The translations under genes were made by a program, and so were the position numbers. A stretch of DNA of 64,000 nt from Pseudacidovorax sp. RU35E (GTDB taxonomy: Bacteria > Pseudomonadota > Gammaproteobacteria > Burkholderiales > Burkholderiaceae_C), in assembly GCF_900156165.1 (NCBI RefSeq), contig NZ_FTMY01000017.1, positions 62,001 to 126,000 of the forward strand, given 5' to 3'. The notes beneath the pieces were generated by a model. It was given only the letters and a program-made list of their open reading frames with translations, ran no database searches and was not told the origin of the DNA. This document shows, piece by piece, positions 9,640 through 19,027 of the stretch. Every line of letters starts with the position of its first letter. The first letter of the stretch is position 1.

Positions 9640-10430
9640 GCGCGGGAGCGATCAGCGCGACGACAACCGCCTGCACGGACAGCCCGATCCGGGCGCAATA
9701 ACGGCGCGATGCGGCCAGGATCAGGCGCAGGTGGTGCCCGGCACCGCACGACACCGCGTGCAGCGCATCGCCCAACGCGCCCTTGAGCGGGTTGGGAGCG
9801 AGGCGCCCGTCGACCTTCATGTGCCCGATAGCCGGCTCGATGACGCTTCTTCGCTTGATCATGGCCTTGAGGGTTTTGGTCAGGCCCCGCTTCTGGCCCA
9901 AGCGCAGGATGCGCACGCCCTCGATCTGCACACCCTGGGAGCCCTTGCCGGTGCGCAGCATCAGGCCGTGCTCTGCGAGATGGGCATTGATGGTTGCCAG
10001 CACCTGCGATGCCAGGGCATGCCGCTCCAGGAGGTGGCGAAAGCGAAGGATCGTGGTCTCGTCAGGCATGCGCGCGGCGCCTTCCAGCCCGGCGAAGCGG
10101 CGGTACAGCGGGCGCTCGTGGAGTTCTTCTTCCACGGCCGGATCGCTGAGGTTCCACCAAAGCTGCAGGCAGTGGATGCGCAGCATGGTCTCGATGCCAA
10201 ACGGCGGGCGTCCGCCGAGCGCTTGGTGCGCACCGCGCGCATAGGGCTGAATCAAGGCCACCAGCGCAGCCCAGGGCACAACCTGGTTCATCTCTTCCAG
10301 GAAGACCTCCTTGCGTGTCTTCTTGGGCAACGGCTCAAGACCGAGTGGAATTTGGCTCATGCACGCATCCTCACCGAGGCTCGGCTACGGCGCCGGCCCT
10401 ATCGCAAGGGGTTTTGCAGACCTTCCCTAA
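9600..10430 (-). mobile_element. IS5-family insertion sequence, internally deleted
   Basis: The element carries the transposase pseudogene at 9614-10360. Its right outer end is placed near 10430, where AGGGAAGGTCTGCAAAACCC (minus strand) resembles the end of the 6.2-6.6 kb remnant. The left end lies close to the transposase stop and touches nhaA. I could not define a target-site duplication by eye. It sits between nhaA and the last gene of the transfer module. Confidence 0.7.
9614..10360 (-). pseudogene. IS5-family transposase with internal deletion
   Basis: The 248-residue frame has the typical N-terminus (MSQIPLGLEPLPKKTRKEVF, then GRPPFGIETMLRIHCLQ and ARMPDETTILRFRHLLERH). It passes from GLMLRTG directly to a C-terminal segment (KTLKAMIKRRSVIEPAIGHM). 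Intact relatives have ~100 more residues in between, carrying TVVDATI and the first catalytic aspartates. Only the terminal glutamate region remains, so the enzyme should be inactive although the frame is open. Confidence 0.82.
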
Positions 10431-10594
10431 CACGCCGAGCGCAGCGACAACTCTAGCGTCGTACTTGCCGCACTATAGAAATTTACACAAATTTCGAGCT
10501 ATTGAGATACAGCAGCAATGGTCGGTTTTTCTAGGAGCGCGGGGGGCGAGATGCCTTCACCGAACGGCCATGCTCTGGCTAGATTCGGAAGTCA

Positions 10595-10831
10595 TCAAGA
10601 CGGTACTGTCGGCACTGTCCGCATCCGATGAAATGTGCGATCTCTTCTGATGAACGCCTTGAGCATGTGCGGGATCAGTGCAACGGCGTCAACGGTCTCC
10701 CCGTAGGTCTGCGCATGCAGCACCGCGTAACGTTCAAGGTCGTTTTTCAGAGCAACGGGACACGAGAAGGTCAGCTTGACGCTCTCATTCTTCGGCAGCG
10801 GCCCAAGCCGCAACTTTCGCGTCGAAGTCAT
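10595..10831 (-). CDS. DUF2274 protein, last gene of the trb operon
   Basis: 78 residues, with a basic N-terminus (MTSTRKLRLGPLPK) and a ribbon-helix-helix-like stretch (SVKLTFSCPVALKNDLERYA). DUF2274 genes follow trbI in Tn4371-type elements and in related conjugative plasmids; role unknown, possibly DNA binding. The start overlaps the trbI stop by four bases, so translation is probably coupled. It is the last recognisable element gene before the IS5 copy. Confidence 0.8.
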   Translation of the reverse strand: MTSTRKLRLGPLPKNESVKLTFSCPVALKNDLERYAVLHAQTYGETVDAVALIPHMLKAFIRRDRTFHRMRTVPTVPS

Positions 10832-12144
10832 GGAAGGCTCCTTCGTTCAAAGAAAAGCGGTTGGTACGGCCGCAACACCAGATCCCGGTTCACAATGACC
10901 CGCACCGGCAGCCCGGGGCGCAGTGTCAGCGTCGGTTGGATGTCGAGGTTGCGCCGTGTGAGTTCCTGCCCAACCCGGCTGACGCTGTCCTGCAGGCTAT
11001 CGCGACCAGCGATCACGATGCGATCGCCGCCATTGCGGTTCTTGGGTGCGGCGAGCTCGGAACCAATGCCCAGCAGCGTCGTCAACGCTGCACCGGCCAT
11101 CACCCGATCCCAGTGCCAATCGACACCGTCTTCCAGTCCCGCCTTGCCTGAGGGATCACCGCCGACCAGGTTGTCCAGTGTCAGTGACGTGGTGTCAGGC
11201 AACACGATGCGGTGCCAGACCATCTGTACCCTGCTCTGCCCAAAGCTCAACTGGCTGTTGTAGCGCCCCAGGATGTGCGAGCCCTGCGGAATCAACAAGT
11301 GGCGGCCCGTGGCGGTGTCGTAGACCGGCTCCGTCACGCTGGCAATGACATCACCCGGGAGGTCAGATTGAATGCCGGTGACCAAGGCGCCGGCGATCAC
11401 CGTCCCCGCCATGACCTGGTAAGGAGAAGCGGGCAGCGTCACGGTTCCGGCATTCCGCGTCTGACCGGTACCCGCGCTCTGGAATGTTTCCTTCTGATTA
11501 GGCTGCGGAGCACGCGCTTGCAACCCGTCGCGCGCAGACGCGATACCTCCGCCGGGCACGTCGCCGTCACGCACAGGTACCTGACCGGACGATGCCGACG
11601 AAGCCACTGAATTAGCGTCGCTGTCTGCCAATGCCGGCCTACCCGCCAGCGACGCGGCGCGTTGACCGCCGGATCGAAAGAACACCCCGGAGGCGAGCGC
11701 CTGGGCCTCTTCCTTGTGCAGCGCGTCTCGCTCTGCCTGCTGCGGGTCTTGGCCAGGCGACGCATACGCGGCGCCGGCAGGCTGCTGCGCCTTCAGAACG
11801 GCATGTCCCAGATCTCCAGGCAGCGGAGGCCCCAACTGCGGAAAGGGGGGCGCATGTGGGACAGGCGCTGGCACCTGCGAGTAGTCCGTCGGCAACTGGC
11901 TCAATCCCTCCGATCGAGACACGCGATCCACGTTGTACAGCTCTGCGGGCTCGCCTCCTGGCTTCCGTGCGCGAGGCTCCAGAGACCAAAGCATGGCACC
12001 CAGGACGCCCGCCGACACCCCGCCCGCGAGCAGGATCATCATCCGGCGGTTGAGCCGGACGACGGCGCGCGGCTGGGCCCGCAACGCCATGCCTTCAGGC
12101 GGCGCCTTCGGCGCGGTCGCCGCGCCCTCCTCGATTGCAGCCAT
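10828..12144 (-). CDS. trbI: Conjugal transfer protein TrbI (VirB10-like)
   Basis: 438 residues from ATG 12144 (TGATG junction with the trbG stop). One membrane span at ~35-55 (MMILLAGGVSAGVLGAMLW) is followed by a long Pro/Gln/Ala-rich periplasmic linker. The C-terminal beta-rich TrbI/VirB10 domain contains LLIPQGSHILGRYNSQLSFG, the family signature. VirB10 proteins span inner and outer membrane in the type IV secretion core. Length and order (after trbG) fit. Confidence 0.95.
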   Translation of the reverse strand: MAAIEEGAATAPKAPPEGMALRAQPRAVVRLNRRMMILLAGGVSAGVLGAMLWSLEPRARKPGGEPAELYNVDRVSRSEGLSQLPTDYSQVPAPVPHAPPFPQLGPPLPGDLGHAVLKAQQPAGAAYASPGQDPQQAERDALHKEEAQALASGVFFRSGGQRAASLAGRPALADSDANSVASSASSGQVPVRDGDVPGGGIASARDGLQARAPQPNQKETFQSAGTGQTRNAGTVTLPASPYQVMAGTVIAGALVTGIQSDLPGDVIASVTEPVYDTATGRHLLIPQGSHILGRYNSQLSFGQSRVQMVWHRIVLPDTTSLTLDNLVGGDPSGKAGLEDGVDWHWDRVMAGAALTTLLGIGSELAAPKNRNGGDRIVIAGRDSLQDSVSRVGQELTRRNLDIQPTLTLRPGLPVRVIVNRDLVLRPYQPLFFERRSLP

Positions 12145-13142
12145 CACGATCCAGCTCCCAGTGCGCGGCCGTCGGTGCGCTCGATGCGCACGGCGTCGGC
12201 CTTGTCCGCGCCCAGCCGCAACTCGGCCGCACCGAACAGCCGATCCACGATGTAGTACGGCGGCCGGAAACGATAGTTCACCAACTGCGCGTCACCCTGG
12301 TTCCCCACCACGAAAAGCGGCGGCAGCTCGCCTTGGGCTATCCCTGCGGGGAACTGGATGTACACCTTCTCCCCGTCATCGAAGGCCCGCAGAGGCTTCC
12401 ATGGCGGGCTGTCGCCGCGAATGACGTAGCGAAACCGGAGCCGGTCCAGCGCCAGCCCACTGTCGACGGGTACCGCAGCCTGTGCCTTCGCGGCCTCGCG
12501 CCTCAAAGCAATGAGTCGATCCTTTGGGTAGTCCCACGACACGGAAGCCATCCACGCCTTCTCGGTCGACGTCAGTTCGACAAGATAAGTCCGCCGGTTG
12601 GTCGTGATCACCAGGTTGGTCTTGAGGTCGGCACGAATGGGCTTGACCAGCACGCTGACCCGGGCCACCTCCCCCGCACCACTGACCGTGTCCCCGACGA
12701 TCCAGCGCACGGTGTCACCGGCTGCGACCGTCACGAGTTCCTCCCCAGCTTGCAGAAGGATCGCCGTCACGCGCCCGGGCGCTGCATAGACCTGATAGAG
12801 CGCCCCTTCGCTGTAGGGCCAGACCTGGATCGCGTTCACGTAGCCATCGCGCGTGGGCGGAACACGGGCATCCTCGTTCGCGCGCGTGACGCGCTGCGCC
12901 TCATCAGCAGGCTCGGTTGCAACCGGCGCGGGCGCCTTGGCGTCCAGCGGCTTCAGCTGCGCCGGCATGGGCAGCACCTGCGGCACCTCGACCACGGTGG
13001 TGGGCGCGGGAGGCTCTGGCACGCGCGTCGCTTCGGCCGGCTCGTCCAACGCAATCACCGGTGGCGGTGCCGACCGACTGGCACATCCAGCAAATCCCAC
13101 TGACACAGCCGTAAAGACACAGATCCTGAAACTCGCACTCAT
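12144..13142 (-). CDS. trbG: Conjugal transfer protein TrbG (VirB9-like)
   Basis: 332 residues. The N-terminus is a lipoprotein signal (VSVGFAGC, cysteine ~20) and a Pro-rich linker follows. The VirB9/CagX-type beta domain has paired blocks such as TNRRTYLVELTSTEKAWMAS and FDDGEKVYIQFP. It forms the outer-membrane part of the type IV core complex with TrbI. Start and stop overlap trbF and trbI (ATGA and TGATG), as expected in a tightly coupled operon. Confidence 0.95.
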   Translation of the reverse strand: MSASFRICVFTAVSVGFAGCASRSAPPPVIALDEPAEATRVPEPPAPTTVVEVPQVLPMPAQLKPLDAKAPAPVATEPADEAQRVTRANEDARVPPTRDGYVNAIQVWPYSEGALYQVYAAPGRVTAILLQAGEELVTVAAGDTVRWIVGDTVSGAGEVARVSVLVKPIRADLKTNLVITTNRRTYLVELTSTEKAWMASVSWDYPKDRLIALRREAAKAQAAVPVDSGLALDRLRFRYVIRGDSPPWKPLRAFDDGEKVYIQFPAGIAQGELPPLFVVGNQGDAQLVNYRFRPPYYIVDRLFGAAELRLGADKADAVRIERTDGRALGAGS

Positions 13143-13843
13143 GGCTTCACTCCTTCATTGGCGTCCAGCTCACGGCTCCACGACAGACCATTGACGTAGA
13201 TGCCGAGGGGGTTCTTGCGTAGCCGCTGCTCGGTGCGCGGCGTCTGCAGCACGACCGTGATCGAGGCCGTCCAGCGCTCCAGGCCCGCCGGTGCGCCGTT
13301 GACGAAGCGCTGTTCTGTCCAGCGCACGCTGAAGGACTGCTCGGTGGCACGGACAACGCTGTTGATCTGCACCGTGACGGACTCCTTGCCCACCCGCGAG
13401 AAGGGATCGTTCACGCGCGCGTAGCCATTCAGCGAAGCAGCACCGCGATCGGTGGTGTAGTCGTAGGCGTCGAGCCAGTTCTGCCGCACGACCACCGGGT
13501 CGATGGACAGGGACCGCACCAGCGTGATGAAGCGAGCCAGGTGATGCGCGATCTGGGCATCGGTCGGCCGATAAGGCGTGGCGGCCTCGCCCACCGCGCG
13601 GACTTGGCCCGCCGCGTCCACCTCCACGACGTAAGGTGTCACGGTGGCCCGAGAGGCCCGCCACAGCAGGCCACCGCCCATCAGCAGGGCGAGCCCCAGG
13701 CAGCCGAAGGCCATCCACCGCCAGTTGCGGGCCTGCGCCCGCGCCGATCCGATCCGTTCGTCCCAGGCTTGGCCAGCGGCCTGATAGGGAGTAATGGGCT
13801 GGGGCGTTTGGGCGTAGCGCACGCCCGGTCGCTTGAAACGCAT
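13139..13843 (-). CDS. trbF: Conjugal transfer protein TrbF (VirB8-like)
   Basis: 234 residues from the ATG at 13843, chosen because GAGGAG lies just upstream and family members start MRFKRP; a longer frame to 13942 only adds sequence antisense to trbL. One N-terminal membrane span (~36-56) precedes a VirB8-like periplasmic domain (VVRQNWLDAYDYTTDRGA, VQINSVVRATEQSFSVRWTE). It nucleates the inner-membrane assembly of the secretion channel. Confidence 0.94.
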   Translation of the reverse strand: MRFKRPGVRYAQTPQPITPYQAAGQAWDERIGSARAQARNWRWMAFGCLGLALLMGGGLLWRASRATVTPYVVEVDAAGQVRAVGEAATPYRPTDAQIAHHLARFITLVRSLSIDPVVVRQNWLDAYDYTTDRGAASLNGYARVNDPFSRVGKESVTVQINSVVRATEQSFSVRWTEQRFVNGAPAGLERWTASITVVLQTPRTEQRLRKNPLGIYVNGLSWSRELDANEGVKP

Positions 13844-13853
13844 GCTGAGCTCC

Positions 13854-15230
13854 TCAGGAATCCGAATCACGCAGGGTCGGTCCGCTGCCGGCACCACCGG
13901 CATCGCCGCTGCGCAGGGTGTGGGCGACTGTCGTGGCTGCATGCCCGATCTGCTGGCGACGCCGCATGCGGCGCGCCCAGGCAGGTTCGGCGGCTCGACC
14001 CATCGCAGACGGCTCGTCCCTCACTTCTGCAGCGTTCGCACCAGATGCCGGCGGTGCAGCCGCCTCTGCCACGAAGCCAGCAACACGTTCACCCAGCGCC
14101 TTGGTGCCAGCGGCCAGGCGAGTCCCCAATGCATTCGCGCCTGCCCGCGCCACATTGGCCATGCCAGCCGTTGCAGCCCGGGCAGGATTTCCGTCAGCGC
14201 CTGCGGCACCTACCGCATAGGCGTTCCCCGCATCGCGCGCCATCGAGGCGGCCGTACGGCCAGCGGTGGCGCCCCCGTGAATCGCAGCCCGCGCTGCCCC
14301 CGGCGCGAGCCGCGCACCAGCCGCTGCGGCAGACCCTATGCTGGCAGCCGCAGCACCGCCTGCAACCGCCAGGCCCGCGGCCCCCATCGCCGTTCCAGCG
14401 GCCGCCCCGGCGCCCAGTTGCGGTGCGCCAGACACTAAACCGGTGGCAATGCCCGGACCGAACACGCCAAGCCCCAACAAGGTCAACGCCGCCAGCATCG
14501 TGACCAGCGCATGGTCGATGCTCGGGTCGTCTCCGGCGGCCGCCGTGAACTCGCCGAACAGGCCTGAGCCGATGCCCACGATGACGGCGAGCACCAGCAC
14601 CTTGACGCCCGATGCCACCACGTTGCCCAGGACCTTCTCCGCCAGGAACGCGGTCTTGTTCCAAAGGGCGAAGGGCACGAGCACGAAACCCGCGAGCGTG
14701 GTGAGCTTGAACTCGATCAGCGTGACAAAGAGCTGAACAGCCAGCACGAAGAAGGCCACGATCAGCACCAACCAAGCCAGGAAGAGGACAGCGATCATGT
14801 CCAGGTTGGCAAAGACCTCCGGAAAGCCCGTAAGGTCGCCGATCTGCTTCATGATCGGGCGCCCCGCCTCGATGCCGACCTGCGCCAGGCGGCCTGGCTG
14901 CAGCAGTTGCCCCTTCGAGAGACCGGAACCCGAGGCCTGCAGGCCAAGCGCCGCGACGGAGTCGAACACGATGCCCGCCAGCCGGTTGAAGTTGCCAAGG
15001 ATGTAGGCGAAGGCACCCACGTAGAGCACCTTCTTGATGAGTCGCGCCATCACGTCGTCGCCCTGCCCGCCCGCGTGGCCCAGCGCCCACATCAGCCCCG
15101 CGAGCGTCATGTCGATGGCCACCAGCGTGGCGGTCAGGAAGCGCACCTCCCCCTGGAGCAATCCGAAGCCGGAATCGATGTAGCGGGAGAAGACGTCCAG
15201 GAAGCGGTCGATGGTTCCGACATCGTTCAT
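13854..15230 (-). CDS. trbL: Conjugal transfer protein TrbL (VirB6-like)
   Basis: 458 residues from ATG 15230. Six or so membrane segments in the first ~300 residues (for example FLAWLVLIVAFFVLAVQLFV) are followed by an Ala/Gly-rich, probably disordered C-terminal tail. This is the polytopic inner-membrane channel component of the P-type T4SS. The start overlaps the trbK stop by four bases (ATGA). Confidence 0.94.
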   Translation of the reverse strand: MNDVGTIDRFLDVFSRYIDSGFGLLQGEVRFLTATLVAIDMTLAGLMWALGHAGGQGDDVMARLIKKVLYVGAFAYILGNFNRLAGIVFDSVAALGLQASGSGLSKGQLLQPGRLAQVGIEAGRPIMKQIGDLTGFPEVFANLDMIAVLFLAWLVLIVAFFVLAVQLFVTLIEFKLTTLAGFVLVPFALWNKTAFLAEKVLGNVVASGVKVLVLAVIVGIGSGLFGEFTAAAGDDPSIDHALVTMLAALTLLGLGVFGPGIATGLVSGAPQLGAGAAAGTAMGAAGLAVAGGAAAASIGSAAAAGARLAPGAARAAIHGGATAGRTAASMARDAGNAYAVGAAGADGNPARAATAGMANVARAGANALGTRLAAGTKALGERVAGFVAEAAAPPASGANAAEVRDEPSAMGRAAEPAWARRMRRRQQIGHAATTVAHTLRSGDAGGAGSGPTLRDSDS

Positions 15231-15550
15231 GGCGCAACACCTTGAGCGGCCTGCGCCGACGTTGAACCGGGTGCAGCGTACGGCGACGGTGACGCTCGCA
15301 GGAAGCGCAGCCGGGCGGCCTCCGAAACGGCAGCGCACTGGGCTTCCGACACGGCGGTGTCTCGCCGCCGGCATGCGGACTGCAAGGCAGACAGCCGCTG
15401 CGGATCTTCCGCCAACTCCTGCGCCAACGCCGGGGACGGCAGTGTCTGCTGCCGACTGCAGCCGCCCTGCCCCAGCACAGCGCCCACGAGCATGCCCAGC
15501 GTCAGCCAGTAGATGGCGCCCGGCGCGCCCACGGCCTCACGGAGTGCCAT
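15227..15550 (-). CDS. trbK: TrbK-type entry-exclusion lipoprotein
   Basis: 107 residues. A hydrophobic N-terminus ends in GQGGCS, a lipobox-like site. The short periplasmic part has the two-cysteine pattern LQSACRRRDTAVSEAQCAA followed by a Phe/Arg-rich turn, as in the alternative TrbK/EexN-like entry-exclusion proteins found between trbJ and trbL. Members are thought to block redundant conjugation into cells that already hold the element. Overlaps trbJ by 14 bp. Confidence 0.8.
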   Translation of the reverse strand: MALREAVGAPGAIYWLTLGMLVGAVLGQGGCSRQQTLPSPALAQELAEDPQRLSALQSACRRRDTAVSEAQCAAVSEAARLRFLRASPSPYAAPGSTSAQAAQGVAP

Positions 15551-16304
15551 GGAAACTCACCGGGTAAGGGGTGTAGACCGTGCCGCTGCCCTGGAAGCGG
15601 CGCCGCGTCTCCCGCGCCCGCTCATGCGCGGTGGCCTGCCGCGCCTGCTCAAGCGCAGCAGCCCGGTCTTGGGTCAGCTGCAGCTGCTGCGCCTGGATGG
15701 CCTGCCGGGCCTGCAGCGCCAGGAGTTGGTTCGTCGCTTGAACCGCCTGCAGTGCGCCGCTTGCCGACTGGCTGCGCGCCACCAGATCCGACAGGACCTG
15801 TTCATCCGCGGAGAAGTTCTGGACGGCCTGCGCCTGCACCTTGGCAGCGGTGCGCAGGGCCTCCAACGACAGGGACCAGCGCCGACGCGCATCCTCGACC
15901 ATCTGGCCCTGCGACACGGCGCCGCCCACGGCCTGCGGGTACAGCGCCTGGAACTGCGCCTCCATGGCCTGCACGCCCTGGGCCAGGCCCTGCGCCTCCT
16001 GGATCAGCCGGTTCGACGTGGCGAGCGTGCTGCGCAGTTGCGCCAGGGCGTTGAAGTCCAGACGGGCCAGGTTCTTGGCCTGGTTGGTGATCATCTGCGC
16101 CTCGTTCTGCAACTGCTTCACCTGGTTGTTGATCTGCTCCAGCGTATTGGCCGCCGTGAGAATGTTCTGCGCCAGGTTCGAGGGATCGAGCACGATGTCG
16201 CCGATCCCGAAGAGGGCATGGGCGGGGGCTGCGGCGCCCAAGGCAAGGGCGGCTGCCAGCGCAACGCGGCGGAGCAAGCGGTGGTTGGTACGCGAAGACG
16301 TCAT
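15537..16304 (-). CDS. trbJ: Conjugal transfer protein TrbJ (VirB5-like)
   Basis: 255 residues from ATG 16304 (ATGA overlap with the trbE stop). A Sec signal peptide (RRVALAAALALGAAAPAHA) is followed by the mature start LFGIGDIVLDPSNLAQNIL, diagnostic for TrbJ, and long Gln/Ala/Leu-rich coiled helices. A periplasmic, pilus-associated minor component. Confidence 0.94.
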   Translation of the reverse strand: MTSSRTNHRLLRRVALAAALALGAAAPAHALFGIGDIVLDPSNLAQNILTAANTLEQINNQVKQLQNEAQMITNQAKNLARLDFNALAQLRSTLATSNRLIQEAQGLAQGVQAMEAQFQALYPQAVGGAVSQGQMVEDARRRWSLSLEALRTAAKVQAQAVQNFSADEQVLSDLVARSQSASGALQAVQATNQLLALQARQAIQAQQLQLTQDRAAALEQARQATAHERARETRRRFQGSGTVYTPYPVSFHGTP

Positions 16305-18748
16305 GCGATGTTCTCCTTCAGGTTGGACGATTCGGGACCGCGCCCGGGATAGGCATCCAGAAGCTCGGCCGCCCAACCCAGCCCCTGGTGCATCAGCCAT
16401 CGCCGTGCGAACGCCGGGCGGCCGTGTTCGCGCAACAACTCATCCATCTCCCGCTGCTGTTCGGGCCGCGACGCACCGGCGAAGGCCAGGGCCACCGCGC
16501 CCAGGCCCAACTCGAACATCCGGCAGCCCAATCGGGACTGGTAGTAGTACTCGCGCTTCGGGGTGGCCGTCGCCACGAGAGCGATCTGCCGCGCGTTGAG
16601 GCCGAAGCCCTCGTAGATCTGCCGGATCTGCGGCTCCGTCGCCTGCGGGTTGGGCAGGAAGATGCGGCTGGCGCAGCTCTCGACGATGGCCGGCGCAATG
16701 GTGGAGTTCTGGATGTCGGCCAGGCTCTGCGTCGCGAACAGCACGGACACGTTCTTCTTGCGCAGCGTCTTGAGCCACTGGCGGATGCGTGCGGAGAAGA
16801 CCGGCTCATCCAGGAACAGCCACGCCTCGTCCATGATCAGCAGCGTGGGCGCGCCGTCGAAGCGCGCCTCGAAGCGCGCGAAGAGATAGCCCAGCACCGC
16901 CAGCACCGCCGCCTTGCTGGGCATCAGCGCCTCCATCTCGAAGCACTGCACGGGCGCATCGCCCAGCCGGTCCGCTTCGGCATCGAGCAGCCGGCCATGC
17001 GCGCCGCCAAGCACGTAAGGCGCCAGCGCCTGGCGCAAGGCCTTGGACTGGAGCAGCACCGACAGGCCCGTGAGCGTGCGCTGCTCGACCGGCGCGCTGG
17101 CCAAGCTGCCCAAGGCCAGCCACACCGCCTCCCGCTCGGCCGGTCCCACCTCGCCGCCCTCCTGGCGCAGCCGGCCTTCGATCCACTCGGCCGCCCAGGC
17201 GCGATGGCTTTCTTCATCGATGCGGGCCAGGGGCTGGAAGGCAATGCCGTGCTCGGCGCCAAGGTCGTAGTGCTCGCCCCCGAGTCCCAGGATCGTCGCG
17301 CGCAGGGAGCGCCCCACGTCGAAGGCCAGGACCCTGGATCCGGGATAGCGCCGGAACTGCAGCGCGAGCGTGGCCAGCAGGACGGACTTGCCCATGCCGG
17401 TCGGCCCCACGACCAGCGTATGGCCCACGTCTCCCACATGCGTCACCAGCCGGAACGGCGTGGCCCCGTCGGTGCGGGTGATCACGAGGGGTGGGCCGTC
17501 CAGATGGGCGTTGCGCTCCGGCCCGGCCCACACCGCCGACACCGGCATCAGGTGCGCCAGATTCAGCGTCGACACGATGGGCTGTCGGACATTGGCATAG
17601 ACATGACCCGGCAGCGACGACAGCCAGGCCTCCACGGCGTTGAGCGTCTCGGGCATCGTGACGAAGCCGCGTCCCTGGACCGCCCGCTCCACCTGCCGCA
17701 GCTTCTCCTCGGCCGCGTCAGCGCTGGCGTCCATCACGACCACCGTGGCCGTCACGTAGCCGAAGGCGACCTGGTCGCTGCCGAGTGCCTGCAGCGCCGC
17801 GTCGGCGTCGGCGGCCTTGTTGCTCGCATCGGTGTCGACCAGCGGGCTCTCCTGCTGGAACACGCTCTCGCGCAGCAGCGCGGCCACGCTCTTGCGCTTG
17901 GCGAACCAGTGCCGGCGCAACCGAGCCAGTGCCTGCTCGGCCTCGGCCTTGTCCATGCAGAGGAAGCGGGTCGACCACCGGTAGGCGAAGCCCAGGCGGT
18001 TGAGTTCGTCCAGGATGCCGGGCCAGGTCGACGTCGGAAAGCCGCGCACGGTCAGCACGCGAAGGTGCTGGTCGCCGAGCATCGGCGCCAGACCACCGGC
18101 CAGCGCACGGTCGGCCAGCAGCACGTCCAGGTACATCGGCACCTCCGGTACCGCCACTGGGTGCCGGTGCGCCGAGATGCAGCTGTGCAGAAAGGACAGC
18201 GTCTGTGCATCGTCCAGCCAGCCCACCTCGGGCATCACGCCCTCGATCAGGTCCAGCAGTCGGCCAGACTCCGCCACGAAGGTGGCCAGGCGCTCGCGCC
18301 AGTCCACGCCTTCCACGGCGCGGTTCTCGTAGAGCAGATGCGCCGCCCGGTCTCGGGCCTCTTTCGGGGGAAGCCAGACCAGTGTGAGGTGGTAGTGGCT
18401 TTCGAAGTGGCTGTCGGACGCTTCAAAGGCGGCACGACGCTCCTCGTCCACGAGCCAGGACAAGGGCTCCGGAAAGTCCGACGGGGGATAGCCGGCTGCC
18501 TCGCGCCGCTCGGCCTGCACGAAGATCGCCCAGCCGGAACCGAGACGACGCAGCGCATTGTTGAGCCGGGCGGTGGTCGCCACCAGTTCGGTCGGCGTGG
18601 CGCTGTCCAGATCCGGCCCACGAAAGCGTGCCGTGCGCTGGAAGCTGCCATCCTTGTTCAGGACGACCCCGGGCGCCACGAGCGCGACCCAGGGCAGGTA
18701 ATCGGCCAAGTGGTCGGCCCGCCGACGGTACTCGGAGAGATTGAGCAT
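16301..18748 (-). CDS. trbE: Conjugal transfer ATPase TrbE (VirB4-like)
   Basis: 815 residues, the expected size. The N-terminal CagE/TrbE/VirB domain is followed by a P-loop ATPase: Walker A GPTGMGKS at ~435 and Walker B TLLIMDEAWLFLDEP at ~640, then the motif LFATQSLADIQ. It energises pilus assembly and substrate transfer at the inner membrane. The start at 18748 is 12 bp beyond the trbD stop. Confidence 0.96.
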   Translation of the reverse strand: MLNLSEYRRRADHLADYLPWVALVAPGVVLNKDGSFQRTARFRGPDLDSATPTELVATTARLNNALRRLGSGWAIFVQAERREAAGYPPSDFPEPLSWLVDEERRAAFEASDSHFESHYHLTLVWLPPKEARDRAAHLLYENRAVEGVDWRERLATFVAESGRLLDLIEGVMPEVGWLDDAQTLSFLHSCISAHRHPVAVPEVPMYLDVLLADRALAGGLAPMLGDQHLRVLTVRGFPTSTWPGILDELNRLGFAYRWSTRFLCMDKAEAEQALARLRRHWFAKRKSVAALLRESVFQQESPLVDTDASNKAADADAALQALGSDQVAFGYVTATVVVMDASADAAEEKLRQVERAVQGRGFVTMPETLNAVEAWLSSLPGHVYANVRQPIVSTLNLAHLMPVSAVWAGPERNAHLDGPPLVITRTDGATPFRLVTHVGDVGHTLVVGPTGMGKSVLLATLALQFRRYPGSRVLAFDVGRSLRATILGLGGEHYDLGAEHGIAFQPLARIDEESHRAWAAEWIEGRLRQEGGEVGPAEREAVWLALGSLASAPVEQRTLTGLSVLLQSKALRQALAPYVLGGAHGRLLDAEADRLGDAPVQCFEMEALMPSKAAVLAVLGYLFARFEARFDGAPTLLIMDEAWLFLDEPVFSARIRQWLKTLRKKNVSVLFATQSLADIQNSTIAPAIVESCASRIFLPNPQATEPQIRQIYEGFGLNARQIALVATATPKREYYYQSRLGCRMFELGLGAVALAFAGASRPEQQREMDELLREHGRPAFARRWLMHQGLGWAAELLDAYPGRGPESSNLKENIA

Positions 18749-18760
18749 GCGACTGGGCCC

Positions 18761-19027
18761 TCACACGTCCAGCAGCGCGCGGTGCTTGAGGTGCCGCATG
18801 AACACGGACATGAATTGCGCGTCCTGTCGCGCACCCCAGACCGCCAGCGCATGGCCGATCCCCCAAAGCAGCGCGCCTGGAATCCACAGCTGCAGCCCCA
18901 GGCCAACCGCAGCCGCCAGGGTGCCGTTGGCGATGGCCACGGTCCGCGGCGCACCGCCCAGCAGGATCGGCTCCGTCAGCGACCGGTGCAGCGGCACTTC
19001 GAAGCCGGGAACGTCCTGCCCGTTCAT
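18761..19027 (-). CDS. trbD: Conjugal transfer protein TrbD (VirB3-like)
   Basis: 88 residues from ATG 19027 (ATGA overlap with trbC). VPLHRSLTEPILLGGAPR is the family N-terminal motif, followed by two membrane helices. A small inner-membrane component that works with the VirB4-type ATPase. Confidence 0.93.
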   Translation of the reverse strand: MNGQDVPGFEVPLHRSLTEPILLGGAPRTVAIANGTLAAAVGLGLQLWIPGALLWGIGHALAVWGARQDAQFMSVFMRHLKHRALLDV

